Shown here: one piece after another, positions 1 through 5,898 of the stretch
Layout: the number at the start of each line of letters is the position of its first letter
Position numbering within the stretch: position 1 is the stretch's first letter
Source: an uncultured Dehalococcoidia bacterium
GTDB lineage: Bacteria > Chloroflexota > Dehalococcoidia > Tepidiformales > Tepidiformaceae
NCBI GenBank assembly: GCA_937954195.1
Contig: CALFYR010000694.1
Span: forward strand, 1-6,578
Direction: 5' to 3'
DNA: 6,578 bases
Translations under genes and position numbers: made by a program
The notes under the pieces: generated by a model
What the model was told of the DNA's origin: nothing
Database searches by the model: none
What the model saw: the letters and a program-made list of their open reading frames with translations, nothing else

Positions 1-646
1 TGACGATCGTTGTTAGCAGGCTGCCGGTCGGCTCGTGGCGCTCGCGCTCGATGTGGCGGGAAAAGAACCCCATGAACTCGGCGGCGGCGTTCGAGACCGG
101 CCCTTCCTCGACGCGGCCGGGGTTGAGCGAGAACACGAGCTGGCCCATGTCGTCGGACCATTCCTGGAACCGTTCGCGCTCCTCGCCTTCAACTCCGAGG
201 ATTGCGGCGATGACCAGGGCCGGCACGGGGCGGGCGAATTTCGCGCTGAGGTCGACAACGTCGCCTTCGAAGCCATCGATGGCGCGGTTCACGATTTCGG
301 AGACCTGGGATTCCAGCGTGCGCATGGCGCGTGGCGAGAACGCGGCGGCCACCGGGCCTCTCAGGTGCGTGTGGGCGGGGGCATCGCGGAAGTTCATCCA
401 GCCGTGCAGCATCTCGACGGCCTTCGCGAACGCGGGTGAACGGCCTTCGGCGACGCGTTCGAACGTGCTCATGCGGTCGGCGGAGAGGTTGGTGGTATCG
501 CGGAAGGCGGCCTCGACGCCTTCGTGCGAGAGCACCACCCAACCATGCTGGGCGTCGCTCCATTGCACATCGCCGTGGGCACGGGCCATGGCGAAGTACC
601 CCGCCGGATCCCGGACCGACTGTTCGCAACCGATGTCGACGCGCAT
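1..646 (-). CDS. Cytochrome P450, N-terminal half (3' end beyond window)
   Basis: Translating the minus strand from 646 gives 215 residues that stay open to the window edge. The pattern is that of a soluble bacterial P450 monooxygenase: an early DPAGYFAMARAHG segment (residues 13-25, cf. DPYxxYxxLR), WVVLSHEGVEAAFRD (36-50), NFRDAPAHTHLRGPV (85-99), which is the helix C region with the HTxLR motif contacting haem propionates, then FSPRAMRTLE (103-112) and PVPALVIAAILGV (140-152). The acid/alcohol pair of helix I and the haem-binding Cys lie past the edge, so catalytic competence cannot be judged. ATG 646 is the earliest possible start, because an in-frame TAG lies at 661-659. No Shine-Dalgarno is visible. 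It is 50 bases downstream of the serine hydrolase stop, probably in one operon. Known family: NAD(P)H-dependent oxygen insertion through ferredoxin-type partners; the substrate is unknown. Family call is firm, function open. Confidence 0.9.
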   Translation of the reverse strand, partial: MRVDIGCEQSVRDPAGYFAMARAHGDVQWSDAQHGWVVLSHEGVEAAFRDTTNLSADRMSTFERVAEGRSPAFAKAVEMLHGWMNFRDAPAHTHLRGPVAAAFSPRAMRTLESQVSEIVNRAIDGFEGDVVDLSAKFARPVPALVIAAILGVEGEERERFQEWSDDMGQLVFSLNPGRVEEGPVSNAAAEFMGFFSRHIERERHEPTGSLLTTIV

Positions 647-696
647 TGCGCCGAGAGCCTACACCGTGCCCCGGCGCATTCCAATCCACGGCGGCG

Positions 697-2415
697 CTAT
701 TCCGCGGCTGCCACCTCGGCGACGGCTCGTGCGACGGCCTCAATCGTCTCGATGGCGTATTCCAGGGTTTCCTGGCCGTCGGTCGCGACGACGATGACGT
801 AGGCACGCGAGGCGTCCTCGGGGATCACGATGCCGGCGCTGACGACCTGCCAGCCGGCGTCTTCGGGGAACCAGCCGTTTTTGAGCGCGAATGCGGCGCC
901 GGCCTCCGCCGCACCGGCGCTCACGCCCCATCGTTGCCCATCGATGACGCCGGCCATCATCTCGAGGGCGAGGTCGCGGTGTTCCGGGCTGACGAGGTCG
1001 CCGCTGTACAGCCGGGCGAGCAGGACGGCGAACGCCGCCGGGCTCGCGGTGGTAGCGCCCCATTCGTCGCCGGGGGCGGGCGCGAAGCCTTCGATCGCCT
1101 CGCGTTTGAGCCAGGCGGAGATGCCGGTATCGCTGCCAAGCTCCTGCCAGAGCAAGGTGGCGGAATCGTTGTCGGAGAACGTGATCATGGGCCAAAGGAG
1201 GTCCAGTTCCCGTGCTTCGAGGGCGCGTCCTTCGTCTTCGGCTCGCGCCATTGCGGCAAGGAGGATGAGCAGCTTCACGGCGCTCACCTGTTCGAAGGGC
1301 TCGGCCGAACCCGCCGTGAAGAGCGCACCGTCGTCGAGCCGCAGGACGGCGACGCCCGCTCGCCCCTCGCGGCCTTCCAACGCAGCCGATGCGGCCGGGG
1401 AGAGAGCCGCCAGGGGGAGATCGCCCTGGGGCCGGGAGAAGCCTCCCGGCGGGGGCTCAGTCTGCGGGAGATCGACGACGGAGCCCGAACCCGCCTCGCG
1501 CGTGCCGCCGGGTGCTGTGACCGTCAGGCGGAAGGGCAGTTCGCTCCCGCCGACGTTGATGACGCGGACGACGTAGTCCTGTTCGATTGGTGAGACGCCG
1601 GTGTACTGGCTGATGTAGTCGCGCCGGGAGACGACGGTGCGCTGGTCGCGCGTGCCGAACACGGAGAGGATGGCGTTCGAGAACTCGCTGCGGGCCCAGA
1701 GCGAGTAGCCCTGGCCTTCGCCGAGGGCAATCACGAAGTCGGCACCGACGCCGGGAGGGAGGGTGCGGTCGAGGACTGCCTCGCCGCCGGATGGCACGGT
1801 GACGCGTTCGATTGCGTAGGCGAATTCGCTGCCTCCCGTCACAGGAGGGGCTTGTTCGTCGGCGACCAGCCGGAGTTCGCCACCCTGCCATGCGTAGCGC
1901 CGGACGCGCTCTTCCCCTGCGGCGCGGTCACGGAACCGCACGATCAGTTGGCCGGCGCTGACGGAGAGCTCACGCACCAGAGCGTCCACGGGCAGGTCGG
2001 CGGACGCGGTTTCGACGGGCACGGTGTTGAGCACGCCGACGACCTGCAAGGCGAGCGGGCGGGCTCCCCGGGTGACGACGAGCACCATGGCGGCATCGTC
2101 GAGGCCCGAACCATCCAGGTCGCCGAAGGCGAACAGGTCACTCAGGCGAAAGTCCAGGGGCGCGCCACCTTCGGCACCCTGGGCCGTGCCCGCGCCGTAC
2201 GCCAGCTGGACGGAACCATCGGCGGCGAGGTCGGTGCGCACTTCCAGATTGCGCAAGACGCCGGAGCCGAACGGGGACCGCTCATCGATATCGGCAGCGG
2301 TTTCGGTGGGGACGGCCGGGGTGAGGGTATCCGCATCCTCGCGCAGGAGTAGCACGCCGAGCGGAATTGCCGCAGCGACGACCAGCACGACCACGAACAA
2401 CGCCGCTACCCGCAC
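697..2415 (-). CDS. Membrane-anchored class A beta-lactamase-related serine hydrolase
   Basis: This 572-residue protein has an N-terminal hydrophobic segment (about residues 3-24) that fits a signal anchor or uncleaved signal, so the rest should be extracytoplasmic. Residues 96-113 hold an FGDLDGSGLDDAAMVLV stretch like an FG-GAP or calcium-binding loop. About 198-300 looks like a beta-sandwich of the pre-peptidase type (LSVFGTRD, DYVVRVINVGG). The C-terminal domain (about 340-572) is of the Beta-lactamase2 type: SAVK 378-381 (nucleophile Ser378, Lys381), SDN 414-416, and KNG 512-514 in the KTG position, with QRWGV (495-499). The omega-loop glutamate of true class A beta-lactamases is not seen before GDEWGATTASP (449-459). 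Inference: a cell-wall or unknown acyl-enzyme hydrolase rather than a proven beta-lactamase. The GTG start is chosen because it directly precedes the hydrophobic segment and follows an SD-like sequence; a TGA at 2457-2455 closes the frame upstream. Confidence 0.88.
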   Translation of the reverse strand: MRVAALFVVVLVVAAAIPLGVLLLREDADTLTPAVPTETAADIDERSPFGSGVLRNLEVRTDLAADGSVQLAYGAGTAQGAEGGAPLDFRLSDLFAFGDLDGSGLDDAAMVLVVTRGARPLALQVVGVLNTVPVETASADLPVDALVRELSVSAGQLIVRFRDRAAGEERVRRYAWQGGELRLVADEQAPPVTGGSEFAYAIERVTVPSGGEAVLDRTLPPGVGADFVIALGEGQGYSLWARSEFSNAILSVFGTRDQRTVVSRRDYISQYTGVSPIEQDYVVRVINVGGSELPFRLTVTAPGGTREAGSGSVVDLPQTEPPPGGFSRPQGDLPLAALSPAASAALEGREGRAGVAVLRLDDGALFTAGSAEPFEQVSAVKLLILLAAMARAEDEGRALEARELDLLWPMITFSDNDSATLLWQELGSDTGISAWLKREAIEGFAPAPGDEWGATTASPAAFAVLLARLYSGDLVSPEHRDLALEMMAGVIDGQRWGVSAGAAEAGAAFALKNGWFPEDAGWQVVSAGIVIPEDASRAYVIVVATDGQETLEYAIETIEAVARAVAEVAAAE

Positions 2416-2418
2416 CCC

Positions 2419-2426
2419 ATCACCCC
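2419..2426 (-). promoter_or_regulatory. Shine-Dalgarno-like site for the serine hydrolase
   Basis: Reading on the minus strand, GGGGTGAT lies with its GGGG block 7 bases before the GTG start at 2415. GGTGAT is part of the sequence complementary to the usual 16S rRNA tail, so this is a credible ribosome binding site. It supports GTG 2415 over the out-of-frame ATG and GTG nearby. It contrasts with other genes here that show no SD. Confidence 0.5.
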
Positions 2427-2437
2427 GTACTCGCCGT

Positions 2438-2459
2438 GCATGGCCATGCGACGATCATA
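2438..2459 (-). promoter_or_regulatory. Candidate internal promoter with palindromic operator
   Basis: Within the 65-base gap after the ABC-F stop, the minus strand reads TATGAT (2459-2454), a five-of-six match to the -10 consensus. Four bases later comes the perfect 12-base palindrome GCATGGCCATGC (2449-2438), where transcription would begin. No good -35 was found 16-18 bases upstream. If used, it would give the serine hydrolase its own transcript with a leader of roughly 30 bases carrying the SD-like site. A regulator dimer could bind the palindrome. The alternative is chance sequence in an operon spacer. Confidence 0.3.
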
Positions 2460-2480
2460 GGCGGGCCCCCACGCGCCGCC

Positions 2481-4052
2481 CTAATCCTTTCGCATGTGCA
2501 GCAGTTCCCGCACGGAGCAATCCTTTACTTCGAAGACGTGGGTGGCCACGCCTTCGACGATGCCCGGATCATGGCTCGCGCAGACGATGGTGCCTTCATA
2601 GCCCTGGAGGGCCTCGATCAGCTTGCGCCGGGTGGTCTTGTCGAGATGGTTTGTGGGTTCGTCCAGGAGCAGCACGTTGGTGGGCTGAATAAGGAACTTC
2701 GCGAGGGCGACGCGGCTTCGTTCGCCGCCGCTGAGGACCTTGACGGGCTTGAACACGTCGTCGTTGCGGAAGAGGAACTGCCCGAGGACGGTACGGAGCT
2801 TCACGTCCGGGGCGCTGCCGGCGACGGTGCGGACTTCTTCGAGGATGGTGCGGTCGGGGTCGAGAGCCTCGTCCTGGTGCTGGTCGTAGTAGCCGGGCCG
2901 GGCGCGTTCGGCCCATTCGAGCGCGCCTTCCGTGGGGGCAATGAGCCCGGCCGCGATGCGTAGGAGGGTGCTCTTACCGCTGCCGTTCGGGCCGATGAAG
3001 ACAACCTTTTGGCCGCGTTCGATGTGGAGGTTCACATCGACGAGGACGAGGTTGTCGTCGTAGGCGTGGCCGATGTGCTTCAGCATGAGCACGTCGCGTT
3101 CGGTGCGGCCGTGCGAGGTGATGTGGAAGTTGACCTCGGCGTCTTTCTTGGTGCGCTCGACGCGGTCGATGCGGGCGAGCATTTTTTCGCGGGATTGGAC
3201 CTGGGTGGTCTTGGTTGCCTTGGCGCGGAACCGTTCGATGAAGCGTTCCTGCTTGGCGATTTCCCGTTCCTGGCGGGCGGCGGCCTGGTCCTGCGCCTGG
3301 AGGCGGGCGGCCTTTTGCTTCTGGTAGGAGGAGTAGTTGCCGGTGTAGCTCTCCACCTTCTTGTCGCGAAGGTCGAGGATGCGGTCGGCGATGCGATCCA
3401 GGAAGTCGGAATCGTGGGTGACGATGAGCATCGCGGAGTCCCACTCCTGCAGCTCTTCGGCGAGCCAGGCGCGTGTCTTGGCATCGAGGTGGTTGGTGGG
3501 CTCGTCCAGGAGGACGTTATCCGGGCGGCGGACGAGCACCTTGGCGAGCGCGATGCGCATTTGCCAGCCACCGCTGAATGCGCCGCAGAGCTTGTCCTTG
3601 TCGTCCGGTTCGAAGCCGAGACCATCGAGGACGCGGCCGATGCGGGCTTCGATGCGGTAACCGTCGAGCGCTTCGAACTCTTCGAAGAGGCGGGCCTGAT
3701 CCTCGATCAGCGTGTCGAGGTCGCCTTCGGCCCGTTCGATTTTTCCCGCAACCTCGGCGAGTTCGTGTTCGAGGGCGCGGGCCTCCGGGAAGGCTTCCCA
3801 CAACTCCTGGAGGAGCGTGTTGTCATCGTTCAGGCCGGCTTCCTGGCGGAGGTAGCCGATGGCCCCGCCGCGGTAGCCCGCGGTGCCGCGGGTCGGCTTC
3901 TCATCGCCGGCGATGAGCTTGAGGATGGTGCTTTTTCCGCCGCCGTTGGGCCCGACGAGGCCCACGTGCTCGGAATCACCAACGATGAAATTCAGGTCAT
4001 CCAGCACGTCCACGGCGCCGAACGACTTGGTCAGGTCTTCTGCGTACAACAT
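2481..4052 (-). CDS. ABC-F family ATP-binding protein (tandem ABC ATPase)
   Basis: The 523 residues hold two ABC cassettes and no membrane segment, typical of soluble ABC-F translation factors. Cassette 1 has Walker A GPNGGGKST (34-42), signature SGG (160-162), Walker B LLDEP with Glu184, and H-switch His213. Cassette 2 has Walker A GPNGSGKST (354-362), signature LSGGE (440-444), LLLDEPTNHLD (461-471, Glu465) and His494. A charged, helical linker (about 240-310, rich in Lys, Arg, Gln) matches the P-site tRNA interaction motif. Known for the family: binding the ribosomal E site to rescue or regulate stalled ribosomes, or to displace antibiotics in the resistance subgroups. The linker is short and the length resembles YbiT/YkpA-type housekeeping members, so resistance is not claimed. 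The second H-switch reads SHDPG where SHDR is common. The start precedes the standard opening beta strand. It is the first gene of the likely minus-strand operon. Confidence 0.95.
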   Translation of the reverse strand: MLYAEDLTKSFGAVDVLDDLNFIVGDSEHVGLVGPNGGGKSTILKLIAGDEKPTRGTAGYRGGAIGYLRQEAGLNDDNTLLQELWEAFPEARALEHELAEVAGKIERAEGDLDTLIEDQARLFEEFEALDGYRIEARIGRVLDGLGFEPDDKDKLCGAFSGGWQMRIALAKVLVRRPDNVLLDEPTNHLDAKTRAWLAEELQEWDSAMLIVTHDSDFLDRIADRILDLRDKKVESYTGNYSSYQKQKAARLQAQDQAAARQEREIAKQERFIERFRAKATKTTQVQSREKMLARIDRVERTKKDAEVNFHITSHGRTERDVLMLKHIGHAYDDNLVLVDVNLHIERGQKVVFIGPNGSGKSTLLRIAAGLIAPTEGALEWAERARPGYYDQHQDEALDPDRTILEEVRTVAGSAPDVKLRTVLGQFLFRNDDVFKPVKVLSGGERSRVALAKFLIQPTNVLLLDEPTNHLDKTTRRKLIEALQGYEGTIVCASHDPGIVEGVATHVFEVKDCSVRELLHMRKD

Positions 4053-4127
4053 CTCGGAAATCTGATCCCATGAACTGGAACCTCGGGACAGCCTCGCGCG
4101 GGCTGGCCGTCGGCACGTTCGAAATCA

Positions 4128-4136
4128 AGGGTAGCA
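4128..4136 (-). promoter_or_regulatory. Candidate extended -10 promoter for the ABC-F operon
   Basis: On the minus strand TGCTACCCT (4136-4128) fits the extended -10 form TGnTAnnnT. It would start transcripts near 4121, leaving a leader of about 70 bases before the ABC-F ATG. No convincing -35 was found. A competing, weaker reading is CAGATT (4064-4059), an nAnnnT element ending six bases before the ATG, which would make the mRNA leaderless. Confidence 0.3.
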
Positions 4137-4222
4137 GAGAGCGGAGAAGGGGCAGGTTCGCGAAGCCACGCGGAGGAGATGCACCGCGGCATGGGGCCGG
4201 GCGCTTCCAGCGTGGGTATCCC

Positions 4223-4242
4223 GCCTCGCTCAGTGGCGAGGC
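4223..4242. repeat. Perfect 7-base inverted repeat (hairpin) in divergent intergenic region
   Basis: GCCTCGC (4223-4229) and GCGAGGC (4236-4242) are exact reverse complements around a six-base centre. Neither side is followed by a T-run on either strand, so it does not look like an intrinsic terminator. It lies between the divergent ABC-F and hicB starts, upstream of both proposed promoters. Inference: a regulator-binding site or simply a DNA hairpin. Confidence 0.45.
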
Positions 4243-4283
4243 ATCAACGTTCGGTGCGTGTGGTCACCATGGGGTGAAGGATA

Positions 4284-4294
4284 CGCCATTGGCG
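4284..4294. promoter_or_regulatory. Candidate hicBA operator palindrome over the -35
   Basis: CGCCATTGGCG is an 11-base inverted repeat (CGCCA/TGGCG, one central T) that covers the proposed -35 hexamer of hicB. A second inverted pair, GTGC (4302-4305) and GCAC (4316-4319), brackets the -10. A protein on either site would block transcription, as expected for an autoregulated toxin-antitoxin operon. Which protein binds is not shown by the sequence. Confidence 0.35.
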
Positions 4295-4315
4295 GTGGAA
4301 TGTGCGTGATAAACT
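4289..4315 (+). promoter_or_regulatory. hicBA promoter, extended -10, predicted leaderless start
   Basis: TTGGCG (4289-4294, four of six against TTGACA) is followed after 15 bases by TAAACT (4310-4315), preceded by TG at 4307-4308, so the extended -10 form TGnTAnnnT is complete. Six bases then separate it from ATG 4322, which places the expected +1 on the A of the start codon. The TAA of the -10 is also an in-frame stop, so hicB cannot start earlier, and there is no SD. Confidence 0.6.
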
Positions 4316-4321
4316 GCACGT

Positions 4322-4624
4322 ATGCGGACGTTCACCGTGGTGCTCTCACCTGATCCGGAACGCGGCGGCTTCAGCGTAAGCTGTCCGGCGATGCCGGGAG
4401 CCCTCAGCGAGGGCGATACGCGCGAAGACACGTTGCGCAACATTCAGGAAGCCATGGAATTGTGGCTTGAGGTGGCAGAAGAGCACGGGGAAGCGCCGTT
4501 GGTTGAGACCCCGGAGCTCGTGGCCGCGGAAGTCTCGTTTGTCCTCGGATGGCGGAGCGAGGAGGGTTGGCCCCTCGTCGTCGAAACGGCAACGGTTAGC
4601 CTTCCGGCTGCCGTGGCCGCATGA
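4322..4624 (+). CDS. hicB: HicB-family antitoxin
   Basis: The 100 residues match the partial RNase H-like fold of HicB antitoxins: TFTVVLSPDPERGGFSVSCP (residues 3-22), PGALSEGDTREDTLRNIQEA (25-44) and an amphipathic helix to about 55. A low-similarity tail follows, with a final strand PLVVETATVSLP (84-95). No ribbon-helix-helix or helix-turn-helix domain is evident, so it is the short type of HicB. Known role: binding and masking the HicA toxin, and in many systems repressing its own operon. The start is fixed by an in-frame TAA at 4310-4312. It overlaps hicA by four bases (ATGA), implying translational coupling and a matched antitoxin/toxin ratio. Antitoxin-first order is the reverse of the classic hicAB order but common for short-HicB pairs. 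No signal peptide or membrane segment. Confidence 0.87.
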   Translation: MRTFTVVLSPDPERGGFSVSCPAMPGALSEGDTREDTLRNIQEAMELWLEVAEEHGEAPLVETPELVAAEVSFVLGWRSEEGWPLVVETATVSLPAAVAA

Positions 4625-4851
4625 GCCGAATCACCGGCGTTTCCGGAAAGACCGTTATGCGTCTCGCCGAGAAACGTGGTTGGTACCTCGTTCGTGTCCG
4701 TGGCGATCACTTCATCTACCGTCATGAGGAGCTTCCCGGGAATCTTTCGATCCCGGACCACCGTGAACTCAGTACGGGCCTTCTTCACTCTGCCATCAAG
4801 CTCATGGGTCTTTCGGTGAACGAATTCCTCGAGGCGATTGGGCGCCGCTAG
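4621..4851 (+). CDS. hicA: HicA-family toxin (mRNA interferase)
   Basis: At 76 residues it has the usual HicA length and double-stranded-RNA-binding-like layout: VSGKTVMRLAEKRGWYLVRV (residues 7-26), the catalytic-loop motif GDHFIYRH (28-35) with the expected catalytic His30, SIPDHREL (43-50), and a C-terminal helix LLHSAIKLMGLSVNEFLEAI (54-73). GDH replaces the more frequent GSHH, a variant seen in the family. Known activity: ribosome-independent mRNA cleavage that stops growth when HicB is lost. The ATG lies inside the hicB stop (ATGA), with no separate SD, so translation should depend on hicB translation. Its TAG stop overlaps the stop of the convergent dienelactone hydrolase, leaving no space for its own terminator. 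Nothing indicates damage, so the toxin looks intact. Confidence 0.9.
   Translation: MSRITGVSGKTVMRLAEKRGWYLVRVRGDHFIYRHEELPGNLSIPDHRELSTGLLHSAIKLMGLSVNEFLEAIGRR
4848..4851. other. CTAG shared by two convergent stop codons
   Basis: hicA ends with TAG at 4849-4851 on the plus strand and the dienelactone hydrolase ends with TAG at 4850-4848 on the minus strand. The self-complementary tetramer CTAG therefore supplies both stops, and the reading frames overlap tail to tail by four bases. Any terminator for either gene must lie inside the other gene. Confidence 0.9.
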
Positions 4852-5477
4852 CCGAGCTTTTCCCTCAGGAACCCCAGCGTCCGCTCCCACCCGAGCTCCG
4901 CGCCCGCCGCGTCGTACTCCGGGCGGTCCGATTCGAAGAACCAGTGCGACAGCCCGTCGTAGTAGTGGAACGTCACGTCGACGCCGGCGTCCCGGAGTTC
5001 TTGTTCGAACCCCCGGATGTACTCGACGGAATCGAACTCGTCCTCGCCGGCGAAGTGGCCGAGCACCGGGGCGCTCAGCTTTGCAAGGTCGCCATCGAAG
5101 GGGCCGTAGAACGTTACGACGGCGCCGAATGTTTCCGGACGGCGCATGGCGGCGGGCACACCGTTGAACGCACCCATCGAGAACCCGATCAGGCCGAGCT
5201 TTTCTCCGCTACGGGCGGGGTGGGCGAGGAGCGCGTTCACGGCCGCATCGACTTTCGCAGGGACGGCATCCGAGTCCTGCTCCTGCATGAGCACCTCAGC
5301 CTCGTCGACGGTGGCCGCGACCTTTCCGTCGTACAGGTCGACGGCGAAGACCAGGTAGCCGCTTTCGGCGAGACGGCCGGCGAGCTGGGTGAAGAACCCG
5401 TTGAGGCCCCACCAGGCATGGGCGAGGAGGATTCCCGGCCCTGCGCCCGAGGGAGGCGTGGCTATCACATCAGTCAT
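4848..5477 (-). CDS. Dienelactone hydrolase family protein (alpha/beta hydrolase)
   Basis: From ATG 5477 the protein is 209 residues, close to the usual DLH length. It shows GILLAHAWWGLN (15-26, the HxxxGLN oxyanion region), YLVFAVDLYDG (41-51), the nucleophile elbow GFSMGA (98-103) with Ser100, Asp146 in AGEDEF (143-148), and His178 in DGLSHWF (174-180), completing the triad. Classical dienelactone hydrolase uses Cys; Ser here points to a general esterase-like member. No signal peptide, so cytoplasmic. The frame stays open upstream to 5648 but that part overlaps the ferredoxin gene and has no family features, so 5477 is chosen. It lies 46 bases after the ferredoxin stop, and may be co-transcribed or use its own TTGACA promoter. 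The substrate is not predictable. Confidence 0.88.
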   Translation of the reverse strand: MTDVIATPPSGAGPGILLAHAWWGLNGFFTQLAGRLAESGYLVFAVDLYDGKVAATVDEAEVLMQEQDSDAVPAKVDAAVNALLAHPARSGEKLGLIGFSMGAFNGVPAAMRRPETFGAVVTFYGPFDGDLAKLSAPVLGHFAGEDEFDSVEYIRGFEQELRDAGVDVTFHYYDGLSHWFFESDRPEYDAAGAELGWERTLGFLREKLG

Positions 5478-5483
5478 AGCCGC

Positions 5484-5512
5484 ACCGTTCCAAATGCACC
5501 GGCGGATGTCAA
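5484..5512 (-). promoter_or_regulatory. Candidate promoter for the dienelactone hydrolase, leaderless geometry
   Basis: The minus strand carries a perfect TTGACA (5512-5507), then exactly 17 bases, then AACGGT (5489-5484), then six bases to ATG 5477. The -10 is poor but retains the two most important positions (A2 and T6). The spacing predicts transcription starting at the A of the ATG. It lies wholly inside the 46-base gap after the ferredoxin gene. Confidence 0.4.
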
Positions 5513-5523
5513 AGTGCCGGGTG

Positions 5524-5892
5524 TCACTTTTCGTTCGGCAGCGGGTTGCGCCCGATGACGAGGTCCTCGACCTCTCGGCCACCGATGAGGTGTTGTTCGA
5601 CGACGCGGTCGATGTTTTCCGGGGTGAGGCAGCCGTACCACGTACCATCGGGATAGACGACGCCGGTGGGGCCGGCCTCGCAGATTCGGAGGCAGCCGAC
5701 CTTGGAGCGGTAGAGCTTTGGGGCGCCGCTGGTTTTGTTCACCTTTGAGGACATGGACTTGAGGTGCTCCCAGGAGCGCTGGCCCTCTTTTTCGGAACAG
5801 CAGTCGGGGCCGATGCAGATAAAGATGTGCCGTTCGTAGGAACCGATCTCTCGCTCGACCGCTTTGTCGCGCGCTTCGTTGATTTTTTTCAC
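5524..5892 (-). CDS. Thioredoxin-like 2Fe-2S ferredoxin
   Basis: From GTG 5892 the protein is 122 residues. It has HIFICIGPDCCSEKEG (22-37) with Cys26, Cys31 and Cys32, and a second motif VGCLRICEAGPTGVVYPDG (65-83) with Cys67 and Cys71, followed by WYGCLTPENIDRVVEQHL (85-102). This is the layout of thioredoxin-fold 2Fe-2S ferredoxins, in which the cluster is held by two cysteines near the first strand and a CxxxC near the second; which of Cys31 and Cys32 is the ligand is not clear. Role: soluble electron carrier, partner unknown. The frame is open far upstream, but that part is Pro/Ser-rich without family features; GTG 5892 begins KKINEARDKAVEREIG just before the domain, and no ATG lies nearby. 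No SD is seen. It leads a pair with the dienelactone hydrolase and diverges from the right-edge hydrolase. Confidence 0.87.
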   Translation of the reverse strand: MKKINEARDKAVEREIGSYERHIFICIGPDCCSEKEGQRSWEHLKSMSSKVNKTSGAPKLYRSKVGCLRICEAGPTGVVYPDGTWYGCLTPENIDRVVEQHLIGGREVEDLVIGRNPLPNEK

Positions 5893-5898
5893 GGGGAG

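Noticed and set aside
653..661. TAGGCT upstream of the P450 ATG as another leaderless -10
   Set aside because: It ends nine rather than six bases before the ATG and the gene is probably internal to an operon, so the match is not persuasive.
331..1593. A 420-codon open frame on the plus strand
   Set aside because: It spans the P450 and serine hydrolase genes on the opposite strand, is Arg/Gly-rich and shows no recognisable domain.
2460..2482. GGCGG/CCGCC stem just after the ABC-F stop as an intrinsic terminator
   Set aside because: The stem is only five bases with a long loop and no T-run follows on the minus strand; read-through into the serine hydrolase is more likely.
3009..4073. A 354-codon open frame on the plus strand opposite the ABC-F gene
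   Set aside because: It is the complement of a well-supported gene; its composition (long Val, Glu, Ala, Leu runs) is the usual antisense mirror of GC-rich coding DNA and it has no family features.
4070..4309. 79-codon open frame on the plus strand in the divergent gap
   Set aside because: No family resemblance, no SD, and it covers the promoter and inverted-repeat region; probably non-coding.
5478..5648. 57-residue N-terminal extension of the dienelactone hydrolase frame
   Set aside because: It overlaps the ferredoxin gene, is Ser/Thr/Arg-rich and lies outside the family's usual length.
5883..5889. T7 tract as a terminator tail for the plus strand
   Set aside because: No GC-rich hairpin precedes it on the plus strand and it is explained by the Lys-Lys codons at the start of the ferredoxin.
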